The position numbers were made by a program, and so were the translations under genes. From the NCBI GenBank assembly GCA_946902985.2, contig OX336388.2:1701063978-1701127977 (forward strand): DNA of 64,000 nucleotides, given 5' to 3'. Origin of the DNA: Meconema thalassinum. Taxonomy: Eukaryota > Arthropoda > Insecta > Orthoptera > Tettigoniidae. Below the pieces are notes generated by a model, which saw only the letters and a list, made by a program, of their open reading frames with translations, was not told the origin of the DNA and did no database searches. Of this stretch, positions 19,938-30,300 are shown piece after piece (positions within the stretch are counted from its first letter, which is position 1; the number at the start of each line of letters is the position of its first letter).

Positions 19938-21284
19938 CCAGCAATTGTTATGACAGCATAATGCTTACAGCCATGTTTTAAGCAACAACAACAACAACAC
20001 ATAAAATTCCAAAAAAAATCCAAAGTACTATAAGGTTTATCAATGACTCTCAACTCTTACACCTACCTCCATCCCATGCCTAGTCAAAAAATAGTGTATT
20101 TTTCAAATTTTTCCAAAAATATTTGGAAAGAAGGTTATATGATTAAACTAAAAATCCTAAAAAGAAACATATGTTAACTCCAACACCTACCTCTATACCA
20201 CTCTCAGTCCAAAAAGAGTGTATTTTTTCAAATTTTCCAAAACATTTTTCCAAAATGGATTATATTTCCATAATTAAAAAGTTTACAAAAATGTTTGTTT
20301 GACAAAAATGAATGGCCTTTGCCCCCTCTACCGCCATACCAAGTCCCAGGTCTCTAGGACAAAACAAAATTACTTTTTTGAACAAAGGACATATTTCCAA
20401 AATTAGGAATGTTACAAAAACGTTGTTGGATATAAATAAATGGTATTTATCCCCTCTACCTTTAAACCAAGTCTCAGGTCTCTAGGACAACAAAAATAAA
20501 ATTCTGAAAATGGGCTATATTTCCAAAATTAGGAATTCTACAAAAAAAATGTTTAATATAAATGAAAGGCCCTGACACCCTCTATCTTCGTACCAAATTT
20601 CAAGTCTCTAAGACAAAACAAAATTAATTTTGAAAATGGGTTATACTTCCAAAATTAGGAATGTTACAAAATAGTTTGTGTTACATAAATCAACGGTCTT
20701 TCCCTCCTCTAGCCCCATACCAAATTGCAAGTCTCTAGGACAAAAAGAATAGGAATTTTGAAAAATGGGCACTATTTTGGAAACTAGTAATTCTACAAAA
20801 AGTTTGTTTTACATAAATAAATGATCTTGACCTTAACTACCTGTAAACTAAGTCCAAGGTCTGTAGGACAAAATTGAAAAAGTTCAATTGGGAAAGTAGG
20901 CGATTTTTCATAAAACCTAACATTCAAAAAAGTGTTCTATGAGCTTAAAAGAATGGTCTCTATATGTCCTTTGTTTTTTATTAAAAATATTTTATTTTTT
21001 CAGTTTTTTGAAGAAAGTTCAATTTTGATTTTTTTATATTTTGGAAACTAGGAATTTTACAAAAGAAGTTTGTTTGACATAAATGGAAGGTCTATAACCC
21101 CTCTACACCCAAAATAAATTTCAAGTCTCTAGGACAAAAAATAACAGTAGGGGGAACTAGGAGTTCTAACGCACTTTAATTGAACGTGACTATACCCTCA
21201 GCCGAGTAAGATTCGCGATATCTCGCGAGCCAATAAGGCTAGAGGCTTGTACGAGGTGTTATATGACTCAGAGTGACGTCCCCT
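19938..21284. repeat. Core of foldback element: about 127-bp tandem array
   Basis: The only part not in the inverted repeat. After an (AAC)n stretch near 19985, about eight degenerate units of about 120-130 bp run from 20045 to 21165. They share TCTCTAGGACAAAA, a TATTTCCAAAATTAGGAAT-like word and ACAAAAA. No protein is encoded. The last 120 bp are unique and include the palindrome-like GCGATATCTCGC. This segment would form the loop of the hairpin. Confidence 0.75.
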
Positions 21285-21344
21285 CATACTTTCCAAGACC
21301 AAATAAGCCAACATGCAAGAGCAAATATGAGAGAGCTGATACAA

Positions 21345-21600
21345 AAGCGAACAAAAAGCCAACAAAAGACAACAAAAGACAACAAAAAAGCATCAAAAAA
21401 GCCAACAAAAGCCATGTAGCATGCTGGTAGTTGAGTGAGTTGTTATATTGCCCGATAGGTAGCATGCTGGTAGTTGAGTGAGTATTGATATCGACCACTA
21501 GATAGCATGCTGGTCGTTCAGTGAGTGAGTGTTCATATAGAGCACTAGGTAGCATGCTGGTCGTTCAGGTAGTTCTCATAGTCACCGCTAGATAGTGGAA
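21345..21600. repeat. 47-bp tandem repeats and AAAAGCC tract (right)
   Basis: Mirror of 19616-19885: an AACAAAAGCC-rich stretch, then about four units containing GTAGCATGCTGGT(A/C)GTT(G/C)AGTGAGT. Confidence 0.75.
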
Positions 21601-21769
21601 ACATACTTTGTGTGTCACATGCAGCTATTTAACAAAGTTTTACCGCGTGAAAAAGTGCTTGTATAAGCTTTGTATATAAATTGAATATACAATTAACTAC
21701 TAAGTGTTCAGAACTAACATGTATAGCCTTGTGTTGGGAATATTGGGGTCCTTAGCAAGAAAGAGTGCC

Positions 21770-22340
21770 TAACCCATGAATGTACAGCCTTTTGATAATC
21801 AGTAAGTACCTGATAACCTTGACTAGGTTATAAGAATATTTTCAGTTGACTACTACCTGTCACAGTGTTTACATTGTGAAAGACCGTTGAAACAACCAGT
21901 CTATAGCCTTGTCATATGCAGTAAGCAGCTGTTACCCTTAATTAGGGGTATATTAGCAAGAACATCACGAGTTGACTATTACCTCTCACGGTGTTCACAT
22001 CGTGAAAGACTGTCAAAACAACCATTGTACAGCCTTGTACTACACAGTAAGTAGCTGTTGGTCTTGACTATGGTATATTAGAGAACCCATATCAAGAATA
22101 CAATCAGTTTACTACTACTTGTTACAGTGTTCACATCGTGAAAGACCGTATCACTGTCCAGTCTACAGCCTTGTCATACGCTGTAAAGAGCTGTTGGTCT
22201 AGACTAGGGTATATTACAGTACACTTAGCAAGAATATTACCAGTTGACTACTACCTCTCATGGTGTTCACATCGTGAAAGACCGTCTCGCCGACCAACCT
22301 CTAGCCCTGTGATACGCAGTAAGCAGCTGTTTGCAGAAAT
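21770..22340. repeat. Tandem repeats of about 130 bp upstream of right polB
   Basis: Mirror of the left array, with repeated GTTCACATCGTGAAAGAC and CAGCCTTGT(C/A) words. They end just before the ATG-proximal part of the right polB copy. Confidence 0.75.
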
Positions 22341-23834
22341 CAACATTCATGATGGAAGGACCCATTCCTAGCTATATGTGAAAAGAGTGTGGAAAGACTT
22401 TTCTTCGAGACTATCATAGGAAGCGACATGAAGTATCGTGTGGTGAATTCCATGAGTGCAAGATCTGTGGTGGTACATTCAACAATGTGTACAACAGATG
22501 TCGGCTTGAAGAATGCTGTAATGTTGTGTCGGCAGCTAAAAGACAAAAATCGGAGCCTACAAAACATTACCTACTTTCATTGGTCCCAGACAAAAAATGG
22601 ACTCATTGAATATGAGATATCTTTTGAAGGTCGACTTAAATCCTATTTCATACGTTGTGATATCTGTAAGGATTTATATTCATACCTTAAAGATTCCAAA
22701 CAGCAAATAATACAAGCTATGCAGAAAGAACTAGCAAAACACGAGTCGATAAAAGTTAATCTTGTGGCTGAGTGTAGATTTATTCATACATCTACCAACG
22801 AAATTACAGATCGGGCTTTTAAAACACGAAATCAGGCCCTATTTTTGGAAACAGACTTAAGAAGTTTCTTGGAAACACAATTTACAAAGTTAACTACTGA
22901 AATGGAAGAATCTGAGCTTAGAAGCAGTAATTGAGCTTTGTTAGCAGTGGAAGTAGTATGATTGAAAATAAATAAGTATAATCCCTTGCGTGGAGGCACA
23001 TATATTCCATTACCACCAGCTAAAAAATCAAGAAGAGCCTGCATTAATCCCCAAAACTTGAAGGATGAAAAGTGTTTTATGTATGCCATTTTAGCAAAAC
23101 TGGTAAAGACGAATGCTGAAAGCATTAGTAAATACAGGGATCTGGACAACAAGTATGATTTTTAAGTAATATCGTTTCCTACATCGCAAGCTGACATTCC
23201 CAAATTTGAGAAAGCCATCCTAATATCCATTAATGTATTTGGATTGGAAAAAGACAACAACTGTTTCCTTTAAAGGTTGTGAATAAAGAGCTACAAGACC
23301 ATCGCGACCTCCTTCTGCTAAGTTCTTCATCAGGCCAGAACCACTACGTCTTTTTCAAAGATTTTGATAAACTAGTAGGACATCAGATTACCCGCCATGA
23401 ACATAAGATATATACGTGTAAACGGTGTTTTACTCACTTCGATAATCAATGTGGGCAACGAGGAATGGAAAAATTGAAAGAACATAGAGCTTCGTGTGTC
23501 CAGAATGACATAGGGTTGAAATGCCTATTAAAACCCCATTGTCAAATTCTTAAATGTTGAAAAAATGCTGAGATTACCTTACGTTATCTATGCAGATTTT
23601 GAAAGTATACTCTTACCATATCAAACATGTCTATCTAATCCTGAGGCAAGTTATACAGTCCCATACCAAAGTCATGTTCCTATGAGCTTTGGTATATACG
23701 TAAAACCCTCCCCAGCTGTGGAACACATAAAGACAACAAGATGTTCAGTAAAGAACATATAGCCTACTTTCTCCTAAATGCATGGGTATTGTTATAACTC
23801 TTTGTCCTTTTCAAGGAGTATGATTGAATGTTGG

Positions 23835-25735
23835 TTGTAGTAGCTTGTTGAAATACAACGTGCTATAGGGATATTAAACATGAATATGAGGTGCCCTTTG
23901 CTAGTGCTACCTCTGTACCAAATTTCGTTCAATTCGGTTTCACCGTGTTTGAATTGATAGGGGGAATCGATTTGCACACATACTTGGCCACCATCTGCAA
24001 ACTATTGGGCTGATGTTCTTGCAGTTTGGTCTGAATATGTTCCCCACATAAAGATATGGTGTTGCAAAATTTGGTAGAGACTAGATTATTAGGTTGGTCG
24101 TAATTACATTTTAGCTTTTAACATTTGGGTGGCCGCGATTACGTTTCCGTCAAGATAGCGGTGATATAAAACATGACACTGAGGTGCCCTTTGCTAGTGC
24201 TACCTCTGTACCAAATTTCGTTCCATTCGGTTTCACCGTGTTCGAATTGATAAGGGGAATCGATTTTCACACAAACATGGCCGCCATCCGCAAAATATTA
24301 GGCCTATGACCTATTAGTTTGGTCAAAGGATGCTCCCTCCATAAAGGTATGTTGTTGCTAAATTTGGTAGGGATCGGATGATTAGGCTAATCGTAATTTG
24401 ATTTAAGCTTTGAACATTTGTGTGGCCGCCATTAAGTTTCTGTCAATATGGCGGCGATATAAATCATGACACTGAGATGCCCTTTGCTAGTGCTATCTCT
24501 GTACCAAATTTCGTTCCATTCGGTTTCACCGTGTTTGAATTAATAGGGAGAATCGATTTTGACACAAAGATGGCCGCCATCCGCAAACTATTAGGCGAAT
24601 GACCTATTAGATTGGTCAAAGAATGCTCCCTCCATAAAGGAATGTAGTTGCAAAATTTGGTAGAGATCGGATGATTAGGTTAATCGTAATTTGATTTAAG
24701 CTTTGAACATTCGTGTGGCCGCCATTACGTTTCAGTCAAGATGGTGGCGATATAAAACATGACATTGAGGTGCCCTTTGCTAGTGCTACCTCTGTACCAA
24801 ATGTCGTTCCATTCGGTTCCACCGTGTTCGAATTAATAGGGGAATCAATTTTGACATAAAGATGGCCGCCACCCGCAAACTATTAGGCTAATAACCTATT
24901 AGATTGGTCAAAGGATGCTCCCTCCATAAAGGTATGTAGTTGCAAAATTTGGTAGAGATCGGATGATTAGGTTAATCGTAATTTGATTTAAGCTTTGAAC
25001 ATTCGTGTGGCCGCCATTACGTTTCTGTCAAGATGGCGGCGATATAAAACATGACCCTAAGGTGCCCTTTGCTAGTGCTACCTCTGTACCAAATTTCGTA
25101 CCATTTGGTTTCACCGTGTTTGAATTAATAGGGGGAACTGATTTTCACACAAAGATGGCCGCCATCCGCAAACTATTAGGCTAATGACCTAGTTATTTGG
25201 TCAAAGGATGCTTCCTCTATAAAGGTATGTTGTTGCAAAATTTTGTAGAGATCGGATGATTAGGTTAATCGTAATTTGATTTAAGCTTTGAACATTTGTG
25301 TGGCCGCCATTACGTTTCCGTCAAGATGGCGGCGATATAAAACATGACACTGAGGTGCCTTTTGTTAGTACTACCTCTGTACCAAATTTCGTTCCATTCG
25401 GTTGCACCGTGTTCGAATTAATAGGGGGAATCATTTTTCACACAAAGATGGCCGCCATCCGCAAACTATTACGCTGATGACTTATTAGTATGGTCAAAGG
25501 ATGCTCCCCCCATAAAGGTATGTTGTTGCAAAATTTGGTAGAGATCGGATGATTAGGTTAGTCGTAATTTGATTTAAGCTTTGAACATTTGTGTGGCCGC
25601 CATTACGTTTCCGTCAAGATGGCGGCGATATAAAACATGACACTGAGGTGTCCTTTGCTAGTGCTACCTTTGTACCAAATGTCGTTCAATTCGCATTCAC
25701 CGTGTTCGAATTGATAGGGGTGGACAGACATTCAG
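23835..25735. repeat. 293-bp minisatellite inside HINE-like A copy 1
   Basis: Units recur at about 24129, 24420, 24714, 25009, 25300 and 25590, marked by GTGGCCGCCATTACGTTTC and CAAGATGGCGGCGATATAAA. Each has an inverted pair GATGGCGGC/GCCGCCAT. The same units recur at 52560-54120, 59290-59870 and 62420-63960. Confidence 0.9.
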
Positions 25736-25739
25736 AGTA

Positions 25740-25815
25740 CACACACTCACACACACACACACAGACACACACACACAGACTCACACACACACATACACAC
25801 ACACAGACAGACACA
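25740..25815. repeat. (CA)n microsatellite
   Basis: ACACAC-rich tract with interspersed CAGA and CTCA, just before the 3' hairpin of the HINE-like element. The same position is occupied by (CA)n or (GT)n in the copies at 52428 and 62257, so it is part of the element. Confidence 0.95.
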
Positions 25816-26052
25816 CTTTTTTTCGCCCTGTGTTGATCTCATAAGTCTACTTTAATTTTTTGCAAAAATCGAAAGTAGGCTAAAAATCTTTCAAGCCAAC
25901 CTGTTATTTATCGTGGTGCAGACGCTGCAGAAAAGTTTATGGTCTGTTTGATCTCGATAGCTAATGAAATTGATCGCCTTTACAGCTTAAATGTTGCAAA
26001 GGCTTTAACTGAGGATCAAGAAGCCGAGTTCCAATGTTATGAAACCTGTTAA

Positions 26053-26292
26053 TTGTGTCATAAACCATTTACCAAAGAGGACTGGAAAGTTCGAGACCAT
26101 TGCCATATTACATGGGAATACCGTGGAAGTGCTCACAATAACTGTAATTTGAGGTGTAAGACACGTAACCCAGTTCCTGTATTTCTACACAATATGAGTG
26201 GCTATGAGGCAAATTTCATTGTAAAGCAATTGGGATGTACTAATGGGAGAGAAACTCCAAAGAAAAGAACATTTCCTTCACAAAATATGTAG
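26053..26292 (+). pseudogene. Endonuclease VII-like block of right polB
   Basis: Begins CHKPFTKEDWKVRDHCH with EYRGSAHNNCNLRCKT, retaining one more cysteine than the left arm, where NNCNLR reads NNFNLR. Frameshift after LGCT. Confidence 0.7.
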
Positions 26293-26312
26293 GAAATGTT
26301 AAGCTTCGATTT

Positions 26313-27421
26313 GTGGATACGTTTCGGTTAATGCCGAGTAGTTTGGAAAAGTTAGTTTCCTACTTAACATCATACCCTGAAACATGCATGTACTTTGGAA
26401 AAGAAAATGCATCGCTCATGACTCGTAAAGGGGTATTTTGTTATGATTACATTGTTTCATGGGAAAAGTTAAGTGAAAAGTGTTTACCTCCAAAAGAGGT
26501 ATTCTTTAACAAATTAAGTCATGAAGATGTTAGTCAAGAAGACTATGAACATGCCAAAAATGTGTGGAATCAGTTCAACATTAAAACTCTAGGGGAATAT
26601 AGTGACCTTTACCTAACTTCAGATGTACATCTTCTCGCAGACAGCCTTGAAACGTTCAGAAACAAAACACTAGAAACACACCGAGTGAATGCAGCACACT
26701 TCTTTACTTCAACTGGTGTAAGTTTTGAGGCAATGCTCCTTTACACTGACATTGAACTGGAATTGCTACAGGATTACGATCAGATTCTTTTAATCGAGTC
26801 TGGAATACGTGGAGGCATATGTCAGGTGTCTCATCGCTATGCTGAAGCTACTTGGAAACCTATGATTCTGAGAAACCATCGCTGTTCATTACCTATGATG
26901 ATGCCAACAACCAATATGGGTAGGCTATGTGCCACTCTCATCCTTATGGTGGATTTCAGTGGGTTTCTCCAGATACTGTTGATCTAGAAACGTTAAAGGA
27001 AGACGATCCTGTGGGATACATTCTAGACGTAGATGTAGATTACCCATCTGACCTTGATGATATACACAATGATTTACCTTTCCTACCAGAGTGTACACAA
27101 CCTAAGGATTCGTCTCTGAAAAAACTAATTCCTCATCTTGGAAATCGAAGGCGATACGTTGTTCACTACATGGCACTTAAACAGGCTCTAGATCAAGGAC
27201 TAAAATTGGTAAACGTTCATAGTGTGTTAAAGTTTAAACAAAGACCTTGGCTAAAGGCATACGTTGATTTTAATAATAACCTTCGAAAACAAGCCAAAAA
27301 TGATTTTGAGAAGAATCTAGACAAATTATTCAACAATGCCAATATTGGGAAAACAATGGAAAATATTCGTAAAAGGATAGACATAGGTCTTGTGACTGAC
27401 AGCAAAAAGCTGAAAAGCTAA
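26313..27421 (+). pseudogene. Exo/TPR and palm A segment of right polB
   Basis: Two overlapping frames: 26313-26987 (DTFRLMPSSLEKL, EYSDLYLTSDVHLLAD, IRGGICQVSHRYA) and 26927-27421 (GGFQWVSPDTVDLE, HSVLKFKQRPWLKAYVDFN, NIGKTMENIR). A frameshift near 26905-26930 separates them, close to the equivalent frameshift in the left copy. Confidence 0.8.
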
Positions 27422-27614
27422 TAGCAATGCCGACATTTATTGACAGAACAATTTATGGTCCTAACCTAGCTGCTTTCCACATGGCTAAACCTAACATTGT
27501 ATTCAATAACCCGATATATATTGGAATGTGTATACTGGATATTTCAAAAACTCTCGTGTATTCCCACCACTATGATGTCGTGCTATCCTATTATGGCATG
27601 GACAACTTAAACTG

Positions 27615-28103
27615 ATGTATATGGATACCGACTCGTTCATTTATTTGGTTAACACCCAAGATGTATATCAAGACAAGTTGGATTTCCTAGAACACCTGGA
27701 CACATCTGATTATCCTACTAATCACATATGTTACTCTACATCAAACAAGAAAACGTTGGGGAAATTTAAAGACGAGGCTTGTGCACAAATTATTAAAGCA
27801 ATTGTTGGACTTAGAGCTAAAATGTATGCTTTAGACATAAATGGTAAAGAAATCAAAAAGATTAAAGGTATTAGCAAAAGTGTTGTCAAAAATTATATAA
27901 GCTTTCAATATTATAAGAAATGTGTCACGAAAAACAATGTAAAAAGAATACCAATGAACATTATCGCTTCTAAACAACATGACATATCATCTATAAGACT
28001 AAATAAAATTGCTTTGTGTCCTGGTGATGATAAAAGAGTGATTGATTCGAATGGTATAGCTACACATACCTATGCTCCTTACTCAATTATTGACCATGCT
28101 TAA
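27615..28103 (+). pseudogene. Motif C and C-terminus of right polB
   Basis: MYMDTDSFIYLV carries the catalytic DTDS box. It is followed by GKFKDEACAQIIKAIVGLRAKMY, KGISKSVVKN and the terminal NKIALCPGDDKRVI block typical of this polB family. It ends TAA at 28103, with no frame break inside. Confidence 0.85.
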
Positions 28104-28426
28104 AGAGCTATGTTATGAATATGAAAATGCTTTACCTGCATCTAGCAAATACATAAACCAAACAATTAAAAAAAAACACTACAAAAATAAAAAAACACAG
28201 AAAAGAACGAAAATGGTATTCATATTTAACAATAAAAATAAAACCAAATAAAACCAACTCTACAATTTACAACAATAAAATAATGTATTATGTGTAAATA
28301 GTGTAAATATATTTAAAATGAATAAAAATATTGTATGAACACTGCTTGGACCTTTTTAATTAATCCCGACCTCTCCCCTCTCCTAATGCAAAATCAACTT
28401 TGCACATGGACTAAATCAGAAACATG

Positions 28427-28760
28427 TAAACAACACAATTGGAAAATCCACGTTTCCATATTGACAAAATTATAAACATTAAACTGAAATTTTAAAAACT
28501 GTAAATGTGCAATTGTAAAATTGACAAATGTGTAAACAGCAAAAGTGGAAAATCCGTGTTTCCATATTGACAAAATTAAAAATATTAAACTGAAATTATA
28601 AAAACTGTAAATGTGAAATTGTAAAATTGACAAAAGTGTAAACAGCAAAAATGGAAAATCCATGTTTCCATATTGACAAAATTGAAAAACCTTAAACTGA
28701 CATTTTTAAAAACTGGAAATGGGAAAGTGTGAAATTGATAAATGTGTAAACAAGAAAATG
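28427..28760. repeat. Terminal tandem repeats, about 105 bp x 3 (right)
   Basis: Three units with GGAAAATCC(A/G)(C/T)GTTTCCATATTGACAAAA. Mirror of 14690-14935 with one extra unit. Confidence 0.75.
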
Positions 28761-28879
28761 AAAAAAGAAATTAAGCCGGTTGGGGTAGTGAACATATTGT
28801 ACACTAGCCTATAAGAATGGCATAAGGATAGTTGCATGTGCCCTCATATACGTTGTGTATGTGCCTTTGGATTTTCTTA

Positions 28880-29870
28880 AGGTAGGTTTGGTAAAGTTAG
28901 GTTAGGTTAGGTGAGGATAGGTATGTGACCTTGTAGTTTACATTTTTCAGAAAATCTAAAATAAAATAAAAACTAAAACGTAAAATATAAAATATAAAAA
29001 TTTAAATCATACAATCTAAAATATAAAAATTTAAAATCTAAAAATCAAAAAATTCTAAAATGTAAAATGTAAAAATAAAAAAATTACATGCATTAAATTA
29101 AAATGTTTAAACAAGGTTTTTATAGGTTAGGTTAGGTTAGGTAAAGTTAGGTTAGGTTAGGTGAAGTTAGGTTAGGTCAGGTTATAACTAAGTTTATTAT
29201 TTGTGCTCGCACATTTGCTCTCACTTTTTGCTCTTTCTTTTTTATTGCTCTCACTTTTTGCTATGACTTTTAAGTTAGGTTAGGTTAGGTTAGGTTAGGT
29301 TAAGTTAAGTTAGGTTAGCTTAGGATGGGTTAGGTTAGGTTTGGTTAGGTTAGATTAGGCTAGGTTAGGTTAGGTTAGGTTAGGTGAAGTTAGGTTAGGT
29401 TATAAATAAGTTTATTATTTGTGCTCTTACATTTGCTCTTACTTTTTGCTTTCCACGTTTACTGTCACTTTTTTTCACACACTTTTTTTTATCTCACTTT
29501 TTGCTAGCTGTTTTTGCTCTCATATTTGCTCTTTCTTTCAAGTTACATAAGGTTAGGTTGGGTTGGGTTAGTTGTGTTAGGTTTGGTCAGATAAGGTTTG
29601 GTTAGGTTATGTTAGGTGAAGTTAGGTTAGGTTAGGTTATAAATAAGTTTATTATTTGTGCTCTTACTTTTGCTCTTACTTTAAGCTTACCACATTTACT
29701 CTCACTTTTTTGCTCACACTTTTTTTGTCGCACTTTTTGCTAGCACTTTTTGCTCTCATATTTGCTCCTACTTTCAAGTTAGGTTAGGTTAGGTTGGGTT
29801 AGGTTGGGTAAAGTTAGGTAAGGTTAGGTGAAGTTAGGTTAGGTTAGGTTATAACTAAGTTTATTATTTG
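28880..29870. repeat. (TTAGG)n composite arrays
   Basis: Blocks of GTTAGGTTAGGTTAGG, the arthropod telomere unit, alternate with a spacer containing ATAACTAAGTTTATTATTTGTGCTC and TTTGCTCTCACTTTTTGCT. The spacer recurs near 29185, 29400, 29635 and 29850, so the block is a higher-order repeat of about 220 bp. Interruptions (GGTGAAGT, GGTTGGG) show decay. It is interstitial, not a chromosome end, because unrelated DNA follows on both sides. Confidence 0.85.
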
Positions 29871-30300
29871 TGCTGTCACATTTGCTCCCACTTTTTGCTT
29901 CTATATTTGCTTCCACTTTTTGCTCCCACTTTTTGCTCTGACATTTGCTCCCACTTTTTGCTCCCGCTTTGACACAATAAAAAAATATTAAAAAATTTGT
30001 TAAAAGGAAATTTATAATAATTTAAAAAAAAATAATAAATAAATAAGAATTTATAGTTGATAACAAATAAATAATTATTTGAAAAGCCCGCCATTAAAGA
30101 GTGTCGTTGCGCGTAGTGCCCATCTTGCCCATTAGCCCCTGCACAGCTATGACTCACCCTCCATAAGAATAACATAGTGTTGGACTCACGCGGCGGCCAT
30201 CTTGCCCATTAGCCCCTGCACCAGAACCGGCTAACCTTACCTTCTTTTGTGTTGGCGGAAACTCCCGAGATTAATTGGGGCTCCGGGAAGGGTAAACCGT
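29871..30300. other. TTTGCTCCCAC tract and direct repeat
   Basis: 29880-29975 is a run of CACTTTTTGCTCC-like words continuing the previous array. After an A/T-rich gap, CCCATCTTGCCCATTAGCCCCTGCAC occurs twice (about 30118 and 30198; first 20 bases CCCATCTTGCCCATTAGCCC) about 80 bp apart. No gene seen. Confidence 0.5.

Larger units (their letters stand above)
23737..25885 (+). mobile_element. HINE-like (Helentron-type) element A, copy 1
   Basis: 5' end: AAGATGTTCAGTAAAGAAC, a hairpin with ATGTTC/GAACAT arms, then TAGCCTACTTTC. The middle has about 6.5 tandem units of about 293 bp, followed by a (CA)n tract. The 3' end is a hairpin reading AAGTCTACTTT...AAAGTAGGCT. TAGCCTACTTTC near the 5' end and GAAAGTAGGCTA at the 3' end are inverted repeats. 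It sits inside the right polB copy. The left arm gives the empty site (complement of 17445-17470), and comparison shows no target duplication beyond A-run ambiguity. Asymmetric subterminal repeats, central tandem repeats, a 3' hairpin and no duplication are known traits of Helentron-associated (HINE/DINE-1) elements. No protein is encoded. Confidence 0.7.
22340..28103 (+). pseudogene. polB: Protein-primed type DNA polymerase B, right arm (broken, interrupted)
   Basis: Plus-strand copy reading outward to the right. Pieces: fingers and N-terminus (22340-22934), KYNPLRG segment (22960-23165), 23279-23560, Exo I DFES segment (23565-23740), then a 2.15-kb insertion, the endonuclease-VII-like block (26053-26292), the Exo/TPR region (26313-26987), palm motif A segment (26927-27421), 27427-27615 and the motif C DTDS segment with the C-terminus (27615-28103). 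It has its own stops and frameshifts, for example TGA where the left arm has a tryptophan codon near 22935. Six differences in about 225 bp separate the 3' ends of the two copies. Confidence 0.85.
14611..28844. mobile_element. Giant foldback polB element (Polinton/Maverick-like), 14.2 kb
   Basis: Almost the whole element is an inverted repeat: left arm 14611-19937, core 19938-21284, right arm 21285-28844. Removing a 2.15-kb insertion leaves a right arm of about 5.4 kb. The termini read AGGGCACATGCAAC and its complement GTTGCATGTGCCCT. Flanking hexamers TATATA and CATATA match 5 of 6. AG...CT ends and 6-bp duplications are known Polinton traits. Each arm carries one decayed DNA polymerase B gene read outward. 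I find no integrase, packaging ATPase, protease or capsid gene, so this is either a non-autonomous derivative or a different polB-bearing foldback type. About 225 bp compared by eye gave six differences between arms, about 3%. Confidence 0.75.
21285..28844. repeat. Right inverted arm of foldback element
   Basis: Reverse complement of the left arm, with polB on the plus strand and the same repeats in reverse order. It is interrupted by a 2.15-kb HINE-like element at 23737-25885. The terminus GTTGCATGTGCCCT ends at 28844. Confidence 0.85.

Noticed and set aside
25740..25836. His/Thr-rich coding repeats (for example the frames 25591-25836 and 53990-54322)
   Set aside because: Translation of (CA)n microsatellite within the HINE-like element; no coding context.
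14611..28844. Assembly artefact explaining the inverted arms
   Set aside because: The arms differ by about 3%, carry different mutations, different terminal-repeat counts and an arm-specific 2.15-kb insertion. Not fully excluded without reads.
28880..29870. A true chromosome end (telomere)
   Set aside because: TTAGG runs are short, interrupted and followed by about 34 kb of unrelated sequence.
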